Origin: Mimachlamys varia | Lineage: Eukaryota; Mollusca; Bivalvia; Pectinida; Pectinidae | Reading direction: 5' to 3' | DNA: 64,000 bases | NCBI GenBank assembly: GCA_947623455.1 | Contig: OX392542.1 | Location: 5,649,625 to 5,713,624 of the forward strand | In this document: one piece after another, positions 46,101 through 56,659 of the stretch | Layout: each line of letters opens with the position of its first letter | Numbering within the stretch: the first letter of the stretch is position 1 | Translations under genes and position numbers: made by a program | The notes under the pieces: model-generated | Database searches by the model: none | What the model saw: only the letters and a program-made list of their open reading frames with translations | What the model was told of the DNA's origin: nothing

Positions 46101-49100
46101 TTGGGCTACAAAAGTGAGTGTAACCACTGGAGTATGGAGATAAGAGTACGAAGATAAAACCCAAACACCAGCCTGGTGATCCAATACTTATTGAATATCC
46201 AAGCATGATGCTGGCTCAAATAGTGGACATTTCCCTTCTCGAAAGCCTAATAAACACTGTCAGTTGTAAATAGGTATAGTGTATCTATTAAAGACTGGAA
46301 TCCATTATCCTGTAAAATGATAGAAAGAGATAAGCCAACTATACTTACTGTTGAGGCATAAATGTTCAAGCATCGGGTGACTCACACCTTCTAACGAGTT
46401 GATTTTGTTGAAATTAAAACTTGCAACTTGTAAAAATGGCATTTCCTCTAATCTGACACAAGATAACATATTGTAGTCCGCTTTCAATGTCAACATGTGT
46501 GTTAGCGCACTCAGAGATGAAATGTCTTTTAAATTGTTTTTGCTCACATCCACATAACGAAGGTGAATAAATGACTTCAGTATGCTAACGTTTGTTAATT
46601 CTCTGAAAAAAAAAAGACAAAATAAATACATTTGTATAAGAAACAACATGTGAAAATCATATTATATATCAATGAATATTTTAAAAGAACCATAAAGTTT
46701 ATAAATACATGTACAATGTATAAGGATCATCAATAATGAGCATTTTTATTGTTGAGTTATCTCCCTTTAGTTTTTGAAATATTTGTATTGCCTCTTTCAC
46801 TCCTGAAATTTCTTAATGAACTAAACAAATGACTTTTTGCAGCTTGTCCCTCAATTTAGACTCCAAAATGTGTTCAGTACAAAAAAGAACCAAAAAATTT
46901 ATCTTGGACATTTCTGTCAACTCTCCCTTGTTCGACTCAATAATATAAACCAAAATTTACAAATCTCCCTCAAAACTACCTCACTCATCCTGTGGTTAAA
47001 TGTTAGGATCATAACATAACAGGATGTGTCTGAATCAAATGAATGCTTATAAGTAATATGAAGGTAAAGGGAAAAACAAATTGAGCAAATCATTTTCAGC
47101 CACAATTTTAATATTTCTTTCTCATTGGAAACAATGTAGCATGAAGGAGATCTCCCTCATCGGAAATGTGGGTCGAAGGAGATCTCCCTCATCGGAAATG
47201 TGGGATGAAGGAGATCTCCCTCATTGGAAATGTTGGATGAAGGAGATCTCCCTCATCGGAAATGTGGGATGAAGGAGATCTCCCTCATGAGAAATGTTGG
47301 ATGAAGGAGATCTCCCTCATCAGAAATGTGGGATGAAGGAGATCTCCATCATCGGAAATGTGGGATGAAGGAGATCTCCCTCATTGGAAATTTGAGTTGA
47401 AGGAGATATCCCTCATTGGAAATGTGGGATGAAGGAGATCTCCCTCATTGGAAATGTTGGATGAAGGAGATATCCCTCATCGGAAATGTTGGGGTTAAGA
47501 AGATCTCCCTGATCGGAAATGTGGGATGAAGGAGATCTCCTTGATTGGAAATGTGGGTTGAAGGAGATCTCCCTCATCGGAAATGTGGGTTGAAGGAGAT
47601 ATCCCTCATCGGAAATGTAGGATGAAGGAGATCTCCCTGATCGGAAATGTTGGATGAAGGAGATCTCCCTGATTGGAAATGTGGGTTGGAGGAGATCTCC
47701 CTGATCGGAAATGTTGGATGAAAATCTCCCTCATTGGAAAAGTTGGATGAAGGATATCTCCCTCATCGGAAATGTTGGGGTTAAGGAGATCTCCCTGATC
47801 GGAAATGTGGGATGAAGGAGATCTCCCTGATCGGAAATGTTGGATGAAGGAGATCTCCCTCATTGGAAATGTTGGATGAAGGAGATCTCCCTCATTGGAA
47901 ATGTTGGATGAAAGTGTTCTCCCTCATAGGAAATTTGTGGTGACCATGAAGGAGATCTGCTTTATTGGAGCTTTCAGAGGTAACTAATGCTCCTAACACA
48001 GATGGTCTCTGAATGCTGTCCAGACTAGCCACTTATTAACTTGTGGACCATCCTTTATCTGACATGCTAGTATCTTACTTTTCGTGTACATCCAGACGAA
48101 CATAGGCATGTGCTAAACCATCTCCTGTTTTACACAACAATGAAAGGCTTTCTGCCACCGCTTCCTCTGTCAAAGGGTTTTCTGGTACTTTCTGAAAAAA
48201 ATTATGATAAAGTTATTCTAAAACCAACATAATTAAAAACTCCACTAAAAGTATGTACTTTTTAGAATATTATTTCATTTATGCAGTTACTCTTCCCTTT
48301 TAAGTTTTATTGTATGAACCAAATTACCAAGTTTGAAAATTTTTAAGGAAGCACTATTAAAGTCAAGATTTTTTTATTTTAAAATTGCTGTTAAAATTGC
48401 TGTCTAATGATACTAGACAAATGGTTGTTGACCAATTATTGGCAAGAACCAATTTTGAAAATTTACATTTTTCCTAGATAGCTATCACAAACTACACCTC
48501 TAGTATGTAACACACAGGTCATGAGTTGGTCTTTAACTTAGTCTGCAGATATCTTTTAACTGTTAATTCTTCATTGAATGAAATTTAAGTTAGTAATTTA
48601 GCATTGCTACTGCAGTAGATTATACTGTACAGAACCATATAAACTGTACCTCACAAAATTCTTTCGTTTAATCAATAGCGTTCCTTGGCCTATTAATCGT
48701 ACTAATATATATACATCCACATTTCTGGTATCATTAAATACCAAATCCCTGAGTTGACTGAAACATGTTGTAAACAACTACTCTGTACAGTAGGCCTAGT
48801 TAGTCTTGTAGATATATCCCCTTATTTTATTTGTTTATGGGACAAACCTGAAAGATGACAACAGTTTCAATTCCAGCAATTTATGAGTTTGTTTATTTCT
48901 AACAGATGTAAACAAGTAAAAGCTTTTTCAATGAATAACGTGCAAACCTCTTCTTCTTCTTTCTGTTCTTCTTCCTCTCCGAGTTCCTTTTCTTCTTCGT
49001 CACCGAGGTCTTCATCTTGTTCGTTTTCTGCCTCTTCCTGCTCCCCTGCCTCTGTTTCTTCTCCTCCTGCTTCTTCTTGTGTATCCTCCTCTTCCATTCC

Positions 49101-49124
49101 TAAACCTTCCTCCTGGTCAGACAT
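34088..49124 (-). CDS. LRRC23: LRRC23, leucine-rich-repeat radial-spoke protein of motile cilia
   Basis: Eight coding exons in minus-strand order: 49124-48948, 48191-48079, 46602-46349, 45360-45230, 44645-44509, 40480-40401, 39478-39324, 34117-34088. All junctions are GT-AG, phases close exactly and the total is 1077 nt (358 aa plus stop). The N-terminus (1-59) is a Glu-rich acidic tail. Then come ENPLTEEAV...SLLCKTGDGLAHAYVRLDV and a run of leucine-rich repeats (about 97-297; e.g. HLRYVDVSKNNLKDISSLSA, LHTLELRGNKL, LTTFHLRDNQL, LQYINLRGNNI). A charged helical tail follows (LERLDKDEYSEEERNEAEEI). The order and wording match vertebrate LRRC23 closely (human about 343 aa). The family acts at the radial spoke 3 head in sperm and cilia. 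Two introns carry minisatellites built from their own splice sites. Confidence 0.96.
34916..34996. repeat. Near-perfect hairpin in LRRC23 intron 7
   Basis: CATCGTCGGAAACCCA, GTACACTTCTCTGA on the left pairs with TCAGAGAAGTGTAC, TGGGTTTCCGACGATG on the right. The arms are about 33 nt and the loop about 15 nt. It is probably a foldback element. No clear flanking duplication. Confidence 0.88.
36152..36535. mobile_element. TTAA-flanked miniature element, copy 2
   Basis: 384 bp, inverted relative to 18123-18512, with the same AGGCCCAATATACGTAACTT terminus and TTAA at 36148-36151 and 36536-36539. The internal landmarks (GTTACCGGTACAGCAG, GAAGTGGGCCCCACC, GTTATCAACTGGATTTT) are shared. Confidence 0.88.
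39324..39478 (-). CDS. LRRC23: LRRC23 coding exon 7
   Basis: Acceptor GATAACAG|AGAACCCAG, phase 1; encodes (E)NPAHEEDEYRLEVLIALRKL then ERLDKDEYSEEERNEAEEIY then EQRLKEDAERE; donor GAG|GTGGGT, phase 0. The acceptor has a poor pyrimidine tract, and its 41-bp neighbourhood is tandemly repeated upstream. Confidence 0.95.
39467..39800. repeat. 41-bp minisatellite built from the LRRC23 exon-7 acceptor
   Basis: About 7-8 units, some deleted. On the minus strand each unit reads AATTGATAACAG|AGAACCCA then GCCCATGACAGTTCTAGTTT. The part after AG repeats the first ~16 nt of exon 7, so upstream copies are decoy acceptors. Near-complete copies lie around 39545, 39585, 39625, 39666 and 39735 in addition to the real site at 39479-39480. 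Confidence 0.92.
40401..40480 (-). CDS. LRRC23: LRRC23 coding exon 6
   Basis: 80 nt. Acceptor CTGTTTCAG|AGGAAAC, phase 2; encodes (R)GNNITSVKEQVPKMACLPML and RALVLF; donor TTTG|GTAAGT, phase 1. It corresponds to the last leucine-rich repeat of LRRC23 (LRALVL). It lies between the two splice-site minisatellites. Confidence 0.96.
40864..44525. repeat. 35-bp minisatellite, ~105 copies, built from the LRRC23 exon-5 donor
   Basis: On the minus strand each unit reads CCCAGTACATCTACCTCAG|GTAAACCCTCTACTGA. The last 17-18 nt of exon 5 (CCAGTACATCAACCTCAG) and the start of intron 5 form the first unit, so the array begins in coding sequence and fills most of intron 5. Most copies keep CAG|GTAAAC or TAG|GTAAAC; others are TG|GTAAAC or TAG|GTCAAC. 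A few units are 34 bp. Blocks are themselves duplicated at 805-1 bp (23 units) and 1365 bp (39 units). Confidence 0.97.
44509..44645 (-). CDS. LRRC23: LRRC23 coding exon 5
   Basis: Acceptor TTTTATAG|GCTGCC, phase 0; encodes AANTIDKIDDMDSLHSLTTF, HLRDNQLENLDGFSEKLQLL and QYINLR; donor CTCAG|GTAAAC, phase 2. The 3' end of the exon is the founder-like end of the 35-bp array. Confidence 0.96.
45230..45360 (-). CDS. LRRC23: LRRC23 coding exon 4
   Basis: Acceptor CTTGTAG|ATAATG, phase 1; encodes NEITEITGLDEAKLARLHTL, ELRGNKLKTTGGVHLPNLKN and LFM; donor TATG|GTAAGT, phase 0. Confidence 0.96.
46349..46602 (-). CDS. LRRC23: LRRC23 coding exon 3
   Basis: Acceptor TTTTTTTCAG|AGAATTA, phase 2; 254 nt covering the first repeats (ELTNVSILKSFIHLRYVDVS, KADYNMLSCVRLEEMPFLQV, NFNKINSLEGVSHPMLEHLC); donor AACA|GTAAGT, phase 1. 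Confidence 0.97.
47140..47945. repeat. 33-bp minisatellite in LRRC23 intron 2
   Basis: About 24 copies of GATGAAGGAGATCTCCCTCA + TCGGAAATGTGGG with substitutions and a few deletions. The unit is a multiple of three, so both strands stay open over long runs, but it lies between exons 2 and 3 and is not coding. It stops about 130 bp short of the exon 2 donor. Confidence 0.94.
48079..48191 (-). CDS. LRRC23: LRRC23 coding exon 2
   Basis: Acceptor TTTTTTCAG|AAAGTACC, phase 0; encodes KVPENPLTEEAVAESLSLLC, KTGDGLAHAYVRLDVHE; donor GAAAA|GTAAGA, phase 2. LLCKTG(D/N)GLAHAYV is the hallmark of LRRC23. Confidence 0.97.
48948..49124 (-). CDS. LRRC23: LRRC23 coding exon 1
   Basis: ATG at 49124-49122; 59 codons of Glu/Asp/Gln-rich sequence (MSDQEEGLGMEEEDTQEEAG ... 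EEEEQKEEEE); donor GAG|GTTTGC, a weak but usable site that gives phase 0 with exon 2. An acidic N-terminus is typical of the family. Confidence 0.9.
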
Positions 49125-49224
49125 GATTGTATAACTGTCACTGTTTCAAATATCTTAAAAATAACAAAGCACGCCCCGAAGAAGAGGAGACGTTTTGTAA
49201 ACACACCGAAAAGTTGATTACAAA

Positions 49225-49250
49225 AAATGGCGGACAGTTGTCAAGGAGAC
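49225..49250. promoter_or_regulatory. Candidate LRRC23 promoter motifs: YY1-like and X-box
   Basis: GTTGTCAAGGAGAC at 49237-49250 fits the RFX X-box consensus RYYNYY-N(1-3)-RRNRAC exactly, 113 bp upstream of the LRRC23 start codon. X-boxes mark promoters of ciliary genes, which fits. AAAATGGCGGAC directly beside it (49225-49236) resembles a YY1 core-promoter site. Functional use is inferred. Confidence 0.5.
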
Positions 49251-51830
49251 CGCTTGAGATATTACCAATTGAGTTGGATATTTACACATTTTCTTGCTTC
49301 TTAGGTCGATTAAAATGCATAAATGAAGTTTAAATAAATGTCTGAAATAAAAGTTTGACATAAAAACGCTTTATCTGGCGGAAAACAAAAGTTTATTGTT
49401 GAAGGCGTGTTCTCGTAAAAGTTCGCACAAAACGAGATTATGTGTGGTTTCGGTATTCATCCCATATGATCGAAGAGGCATGAAGGTAATGTTTAACCCA
49501 CTTTTATTTTACTTTTTAGTTTGTTTTTAGCAATTTATAAAAACAAACAATTGTTCACAATTAAGTACATGATATTATGCAATATGTTACTATCGATTTA
49601 TGGTGTAGTTAACCGTTATTATAGGATATTACGGTTAAAAACTTCGAAAAGTTTTACGGGCAGATTCCGTACTTTTCACCCCAAAAGTTTATTATCGAAA
49701 ATTTACGCCTCAAAGGTCAGCTAGCGTTAATTATACACATGAAGAGAATTTGATTCGATGCCAAGTTATTTCAGTTTATTGAAATTGTGCCGTATGTGAC
49801 ATTTATGAATTCATGTTTTGGAAAGAAACAGACGAAAAAGTCACAATTTGTAGGTAAAAATACATATTGACATAAGACTGATAGGCTGGTTGGCCTGGTT
49901 TTCATTTTGATAAAATTTGCCGAACAACAGTGATATCTGAAGAGAGATAAAAAATACGAAGTTTAATGGCACGATTAAATTATTCAAATGTTGATAGAGT
50001 TAATAAACTATATTTCATACATGTTTGGATTTAACAATACTAATTTATGCTTTGTTATCATGCTTGTGCAAGTTGTGATTTCTGTTGTTTTTGTGCATGC
50101 ATGCAGAAATCATATATGGATTTCAGATTTTTTTTTGTGTTTTTATATGCTATGCTAGTGTAATTTCAGGTCAAAATGTTTTGTTTATTCATAAAACTGT
50201 CAAAGTTCATACATAATAACCATGATATGGAATTTTTAGATCAGTAAGCCTAAAGTAATAGCAGACGACATATTGGTAGGCCTAATCAGTAAGATTTTAT
50301 AGCCTATATGAACACGATATTTTCCTTGTTGAGAGAAGTTTACTGTTCCTATTTATAGTTTATTGATAATGTTTAGATTTTATAATCCTTTCTGTAATAA
50401 AAACGTCATAGAAAATATTTTTCAACAAAATATTTTTATTTTGGCATACTAGATCTAGATTCTAGTAGCTGACTGTAGTCCTTTTCAAGCTGTTGTATAT
50501 TTGAGTTGTCATGGAAACAAGTCACATTATACCAGTTATACATGCCTGGTCTTGTGCCTGCCCCACATATAATCTACCCAGCTTTAACATATATTAGTAA
50601 CAATGCCATGTTCTCTTGTCAAGTTCAAATTTGTTTTATATTCGGCTGCTAGGGTTGTCATAGGAACTAGATAGCCATTGTTTTCAGCCTGGGACTTTTA
50701 AAGATTAATCTATAACCCAGTGACTTGGCAGGCACCCAACACGAAGCAAACAATTTCTTTTAATACATATCGTTCTGAATAAGCAGTTTACAAGGATTTT
50801 AGACATATGCCGCAAATGTTTGAGCTCAATAACAGAATAGTGTGTATTTATTTTTCCAAAGAATTTGTTAAGCTGATATTCTAGTGGACCCAATCCCGAT
50901 CAATTTATTGAGAAATTAGGACGTTCTTCCATTGAAGTGGGTTATTTTTAAAGGTTGTCCAATTGATAAACGATTCTAACACAAGCATGATTTAGTGTAT
51001 ATTTAAGTAGTTTGTCAAATGTTCACTGGCTGGTTGCTACTAGCAACTTCAATAATAATCGTGGTGCTATATAAATTAGCAAGCAAACATTTTTAAGCGT
51101 TACCTATAGACCAGCCCAGTAACTTGGCAGGTTGTGTAGAATGAATGACTTTGAAGTACATATTTTTTATAATTCTAGTATAGACTTTTTATTCACCAAT
51201 GATCATGTCTTATTGATAAAATCTACAGTATTCATAGGTATTTAAAATTAGTCTGAATGTTTCGAGAGCTATATATTGTGTAATACTGAACACTTTATAT
51301 TATAAATATATATATATATAAAGATAGAAAATGTAAACAAATACTTTTGCAAATGAATGAGTACCGTATCTATCTAAAGGATCTGATGCCTATCATATCA
51401 TATACTTGGAGCTTATATGAGTGTGTGTACTTTGAGCTTTTTTGGCAAACTTGATTTGTTATCTCATAGCAAATCTAAATAATTTGCAGCGGTTTATCTA
51501 TTATGGCTAGTATATTACAGTTTGTCCTATGCCAATTCTTGTTGAAGATTAAGAATAAAATAGTAAATGAGGCAAAAGTTTTTCTCAATCTTTAGAGTAA
51601 TATTCATAATTTAATGCAATACCATTGAAAAGGCCATTGTTGCATTTTTTTGGCCTTACTGTTGATTATTGATAATTTTGATAAAAATTTACTAAATCAA
51701 TATCTTATACACTATGTATAATTAAATAATAATTTCCAATAAATACGATAAAAGGACATTCCCTGTCCTTCCCTGCCCTTCAACCTTGAGCTCCCTGTTT
51801 CTATATCCTTTTTAATTCAGCTTGCTTAAA
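49251..51830. other. Noncoding region, nothing recognised
   Basis: AT-rich; no gene or RNA recognised. An (AT)n run lies at about 51306-51320. Confidence 0.5.
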
Positions 51831-52420
51831 ACAGTTGCTTATTCCTATTTTCCTGCGTATGAAGTTTCCCTTTAATCGGTCCATAGTTGTGAATTGTCCG
51901 TGTTGGGAACTAATGATAAATGATATGGTCAACAGGTGGCCATATTTGATTTTGAAAGTAATAGTTAGTTATGACTGTTTCTTGTCAATTAAGTACAACA
52001 TTGAGCATTTTCAAATCTTGTTATGTAAGTTCCACTTGGTTCCTAAATGTGCACAATATGGCAGACACTGGAGGCCATCTTGGATTTGACAGTAATAGTT
52101 TGTTATCACTATTTCTTAAAAGTCACAAATGGATAATTCTCACTTTTTGTATACCGGGTATTACTTTCTCTTTGTATCTAGTTGTGCATAGCCCTTTTTT
52201 CGGGCTGATCCCAAAAGCAATATGGCCTAAAGGTGGCCATCTTGGATATTGAATATGAAAGTTTTTTTATTGCTATAAAACATAGTAGACTTTCAAAGAT
52301 TTCAAATGTCAAAGTCTTCTTTGTCCCTTGTTGTGTTCTATTGATTTTGGGACTGATCAAGAAAATGAAATCGGCTAATATAGGTTGCCATCTTTGATTC
52401 AACAGTTATAAACCATTATT
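51830..52420. repeat. Degenerate ~150-bp repeats, cluster 1
   Basis: Three to four diverged units share a pattern: ...GGTGGCCATATTTGATTTTG, AAAGTAATAGTTAGTTATGA, TTTCTTG..., then GGGCTGATCC. Related units recur at 54500-55290, and the GGCCATCTTGGAT core is reminiscent of the array at 60.8-64 kb. Confidence 0.6.
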
Positions 52421-53319
52421 GCTACTTCTCAAATTATATATAATATGAATACCTGTAAGTGGAAAGAGGAGAAAAGATCCAACTGTTAAAGAGCAAATGA
52501 AGATCGCAATGGTGGGTGCCAATTAAGATCTCTTGTTTAATACAGATGGTGTATCTAATGTTTAAAAACGTGTTACTTGATTATATGATGATAATGGAAA
52601 GTTCTTCATAATACATGTATTAATTAGACTGGCTACCAGCCCCTAAGTTTATATAGAGAAGTTCTCTTCTTTATTTTACTTCTAGCTTATTCTCCCCCTT
52701 GTTTCAAACTTCAGACATCCAAGTGATCAAAATTATTTGACTGTTTTGTTTCATTATCTGTATATTATTCTAGAGATGGGAGCCAGTCTAAATATTGATA
52801 TACTAATCAGATTTCAAGCGTCCGTATTACATTATTTACATTTGCTCTGCATCCTTACATATTAATTAATGCATTGTGAAGACAAATGTTGAACATTATG
52901 TGATCTAGACAACATTTGCAATTGGAACGTCATCAATCTTTATTGTGACCACAAAATTTCTCATTGATAGTAACTCAGATTTTATTAAAGAATTGTATCT
53001 ACTAGCTTATAAACAAAAGTATGAAATCATTCTTAACATTGTGAAATTTTCTTTTTCTTTATCTTCAAAGCCTAGATATTGTTTCAACTTTCACTGTCTG
53101 TGCTGATTGATAAAGAACACCCAAAAGAAATTTCGTTCTATCTGCATGATAAGATTCTTTCTGGCAGCATTGTCTAGCCTGTCACTATACACTATACAGT
53201 CATTCAATGTAACCACCAAGTTATCCTAATTTATGACATAATTTCATGACAATTTGACAACCTGTCTATATAACTTATAAACTATAGGCTCTTTCAAAGA
53301 GTAGAATCCCTCCCCTCCT
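52421..53319. other. Noncoding region, nothing recognised
   Basis: No gene, RNA gene or clear repeat seen. Confidence 0.5.
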
Positions 53320-53347
53320 CCCCCCCCCCCCCCCCCCCCCCCCCCCC
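53320..53347 (+). repeat. Poly-C run, 28 nt
   Basis: Uninterrupted homopolymer on the + strand. The length is as given in the assembly; homopolymers this long are often miscounted. Confidence 0.95.
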
Positions 53348-53439
53348 TACTACTGGCACATCCTAAAATGACCGAAGCTGTTAATAGGACGCAAAACACG
53401 AAGAACGCAAATCATACCAGATCAAAAAAGAACAACATC

Positions 53440-54385
53440 CCCAGTTGCAACTGTCCCCACTGGACGGGCCCTGGACATCACCAGTCGTAACTCCCTGTCC
53501 CCACTAGACGGGCCCTGGACATCACCAGTCATAACTCCCTGTCCCAACTGGACAGGCCCTGGACATCACCAGTCATAACTCCCTGTCCCCACTGGACAGG
53601 CCCTGGACATCACCAGTTGTAACTCCCTGTCCCCACTGGACTGGCTCTGGACATCACCAGTCGTAACTCCCTGTCCCCACTGGACGGGCCCTGGACATCA
53701 CCAGTCGTAACTCCCTGTCCCCACTGGACTGGCTCTGGACATCACCAGTCGTAACTCCCTGTCCCCACTGGACGGGCCCTGGACATTACCAGTCATAACT
53801 CCCTGTCCCCACTGGACGGGCCCTGGACATCACCAGTCGTAACTCCCTGTCCCCACTGGACGGGCCCTGGACATCACCAGTCGTAACTACCTGTCCCCAC
53901 TGGACGGGCCCTGGACATTACCAGTCGTAACTCCCTGTCCCCACTGGACGGTCCCTGGGCATCATCAGTCGTAACTCCCTGTCCCCACTGGACGGGCCGT
54001 GGACATCCCCAGTCGTAACTCCCTGTCCCCACTAGACGGTCCCTGGACATCCCCAGTCGTAACTCCCTGTCCCCACTGGACGGGCCGTGGACATCCCCAG
54101 TCGTAACTCCCTGTCCCCACTGGACGGGCCCTGGACATCACCAGTTGTAACTCCCTGTCCCCACTGATCGGCCCTGGACATCACCAGTCGTAACTCCCAG
54201 TCCCAACTGGACAGGCCCTGGACATCACTAGTCGTAACTCTGTGTCCCCACTGATCGGCCCCGGACATCACCTGTCGTAACTCCCTGTCCCCACTGGACG
54301 GGCCCTAGACATATCACCAGTCGTAACTCCCTGTCCCCACTGGACGGGCCCTGGACATCGCCAGTCGTAACTCCCTGTCCCGAAC
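53440..54385. repeat. 44-bp GC-rich minisatellite, ~21 copies
   Basis: Unit CCCCACTGGACGGGCCCTGG + ACATCACCAGTCGTAACTCC + CTGT with few substitutions. Contains GGGCCC and CpGs. Open frames on the minus strand are by-products. Confidence 0.95.
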
Positions 54386-54489
54386 CAGTTATCACAGATT
54401 TCCTAGTCAAACACTATACAACAGAGCTAAAGGAAAATATCCTAGGGAACCTTAAATCCTATTTAAAATCAAAAGATGCCACAACTATA

Positions 54490-55290
54490 TGAACATGATG
54501 GATCATTCAGCCAACTTGAATTTAGACAGTAATAGCTTGTTATTGCTTCATTCTCAGATTTCATATGAAGGATCCTGGCCTTGGTCTCTCGTTAATATGC
54601 ATGCTTTGTCTCAAATTCGACTGATCCGGAAAAACAATATGATCTTCAGGCAGCCGTGGTCAACTTTGATTTTTGCTATGAAAGTTTGTTATAGCTATTT
54701 CTTGAGAAATACGTGATGGATCTTTCCCAAGTTTCTTATATGTAAGCCCCTCTTGCTTTTAATTTATACTTTGTCTCATTTTCGGGCTGATCTGAAAAAA
54801 AAGTATGGCCGATAGGTGGATCAGATAAACCAATATGGACGAGTCGTGGCGACATGCGACATTACTGCCCGACAGGTGGCTATCTTGGATATTGACTCTG
54901 AAAGATTGGTATGGATTTTTCTTGAGAATACAAGATGGATTTATTTTGAGAAATACAAGATGGATCTTTCCCAAATTTCATATGTAGGTTAAATGATTTT
55001 ATTTTGCCCAGTTTTACAGCCGATATAAGGCTGTTTCCCCTAGTTAAAATTTTTGTTGTTTTCCCGACATGAAGCAAAATTCAAGAATATTTTCCCAATT
55101 TATCTGAAAATCCTACTAAATAAATTTTCCCAATTCAATAAGGCACAGCTTGTGTAAAACAAGGTAGCAAAAACGCTGAGGTTTCTTTTGGTCTTGTGCC
55201 TTTTAAATTTTGTGACTTGTCAAATAAGCAAAATTGCTGACATGTGACCATATTTGATTTGATAGCTGAACTAGCCTGAAGACTAATGAT
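54490..55290. repeat. Degenerate ~150-bp repeats, cluster 2
   Basis: Same pattern as 51830-52420 (GATCNGGAAAAACAATATG, ...GTGGTCAACTTTGATTTTTG, AAAGTTTGTTATAGCTATTT, CTTGAGAAATAC). Units are strongly diverged and partly deleted. Confidence 0.6.
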
Positions 55291-56620
55291 ACAAAGTTCA
55301 TGCATTGCTATATTTCTTAGAGGAATTATCAAATTTATTATATAATAAGTTAGATCAAATAAGAGATAAAGAAAGAAAAAGATCCATCTTTAAAGAACAA
55401 AAAAGTTCATCAGTGTTGGGGATCCCTAATGGAAAAGTGTCAATAATTAACAGATTACATTGGATTGGAAGAGTACTGGTTTCAGTAAAAGTAAATATCA
55501 AGAGTTGCAGGCCTTATGGACCTCTTTGAGCTCTTGTTTCCATGAGATATTCCTAGATTTTCATACAGTTTGAGAGCAGAGCTAATCCTAGGAACTAAAG
55601 TTTGTGTTTATCAATAAAAGGACTGAAATAATTGATTATTTAAATATTTTCTGAAATTTCAGGATCAGTTAAGATTTCAGAAAAATAATTCTATTAAGGA
55701 AAAAAAAGACAAGTTAATTCATCTTTCATGAAATAGAAAACTTCTTAATGAAAAGGGTTAATATTGCCAATTTATCTATTATTTATACTGATAATACATG
55801 GTAGATGCCAAAAAAAATTATTAAAACTCTTAATTAACATAACCTGTCAGATGTGCTATTTTTGATGGAGTAGAAAGATTTGCGAGTATTAGATTAATTT
55901 GTGTCAATATATATAACATGTTGGACATGCTGTTATTGGCCTGCCCGTTGTTTCATGTGCCGTCAATACAGTTTTAAGTGTTTATCAATAGAGCCATTGA
56001 TTAATAATCATGGCTGTTTGTGCTGTGTAGACTGGTCCTATCAATTCACAATGCTGAGGGGTCGAATTAATCAGATGCATGCATATGTTTATGCTATCTA
56101 TGATTAATAGTTTGGTTCTCCAAGTTTAAGTCAACACTGATAACTGTAGTCCTATAAACCCAAGAATTATATTGCTACATGATTTTATATGAATGAATTT
56201 CTAGCGCTCCTCTCAGAACTGCGTGGCAACGCAATGAGCCAGTAGTCGATACACCTCTGAATACATCTTGTGCAAAATTCATTATATCACCGAAATATGA
56301 CAGTTAAACGGTCCATAAAAATCAGCCATGTGTGAAAAGGGTTTGAATGACAACACATAGGTTTTATATAGATAAAAATACTGATTGTGTACATTAAAAT
56401 TGAGGTCTTGCTCCGGTGGAACTGTCCCGCAACATCTCTAAGCCAGTCAGGTACATCAGAAGAATCGGAGATATTGCTTTCTATAAAATTGCCGAGTTTT
56501 TGTCCTAGCCTATAGAATTGGATTGATTTCCAGTAATTTTCATTGTTGAATGCCTCTCCAGAAGTGCAGATTGTTATAGCAACCTGGCTATTATTTATGC
56601 ATGCCGCTAGTGGAACGTTG
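55291..56620. other. Noncoding region, nothing recognised
   Basis: Short open frames (e.g. 55305-55529 +) have no family signature. No repeats stand out. Confidence 0.45.
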
Positions 56621-56625
56621 TTACT

Positions 56626-56653
56626 ATTGCCATGGCAACACCCAAATTTGCAG
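56626..56653 (+). other. X-box match overlapping a possible first coding exon
   Basis: ATTGCCATGGCAAC (56626-56639) fits the X-box consensus RYYNYY-N(1-3)-RRNRAC exactly. The same bases give an excellent start context, GCCATGG, and ATG GCA ACA CCC AAA TTT GCA G (MATPKFA...) runs directly into a strong donor CAG|GTAAGA at 56653/56654. Either reading could be right. I found no continuing exon chain downstream with certainty; 57486-57516 and 57587-57657 are exon-like but their phases do not all agree. Confidence 0.3.
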
Positions 56654-56659
56654 GTAAGA

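Noticed and set aside
47606..47863. 85-codon minus-strand frame in LRRC23 intron 2
   Set aside because: Product of the 33-bp repeat (a multiple of three). LRRC23 exons 2 and 3 join in phase without it.
49228..49305. ATGGCGGACAGTTGT... (MADSCQGDRLRYY) as a divergent gene start opposite LRRC23
   Set aside because: It ends after 25 codons without a convincing donor, and the ATGGCGGAC is better explained as a YY1-type promoter word. Not excluded, but unsupported.
54032..54410. Minus-strand frames over the 44-bp minisatellite
   Set aside because: Repeat-encoded peptides only; no gene context.
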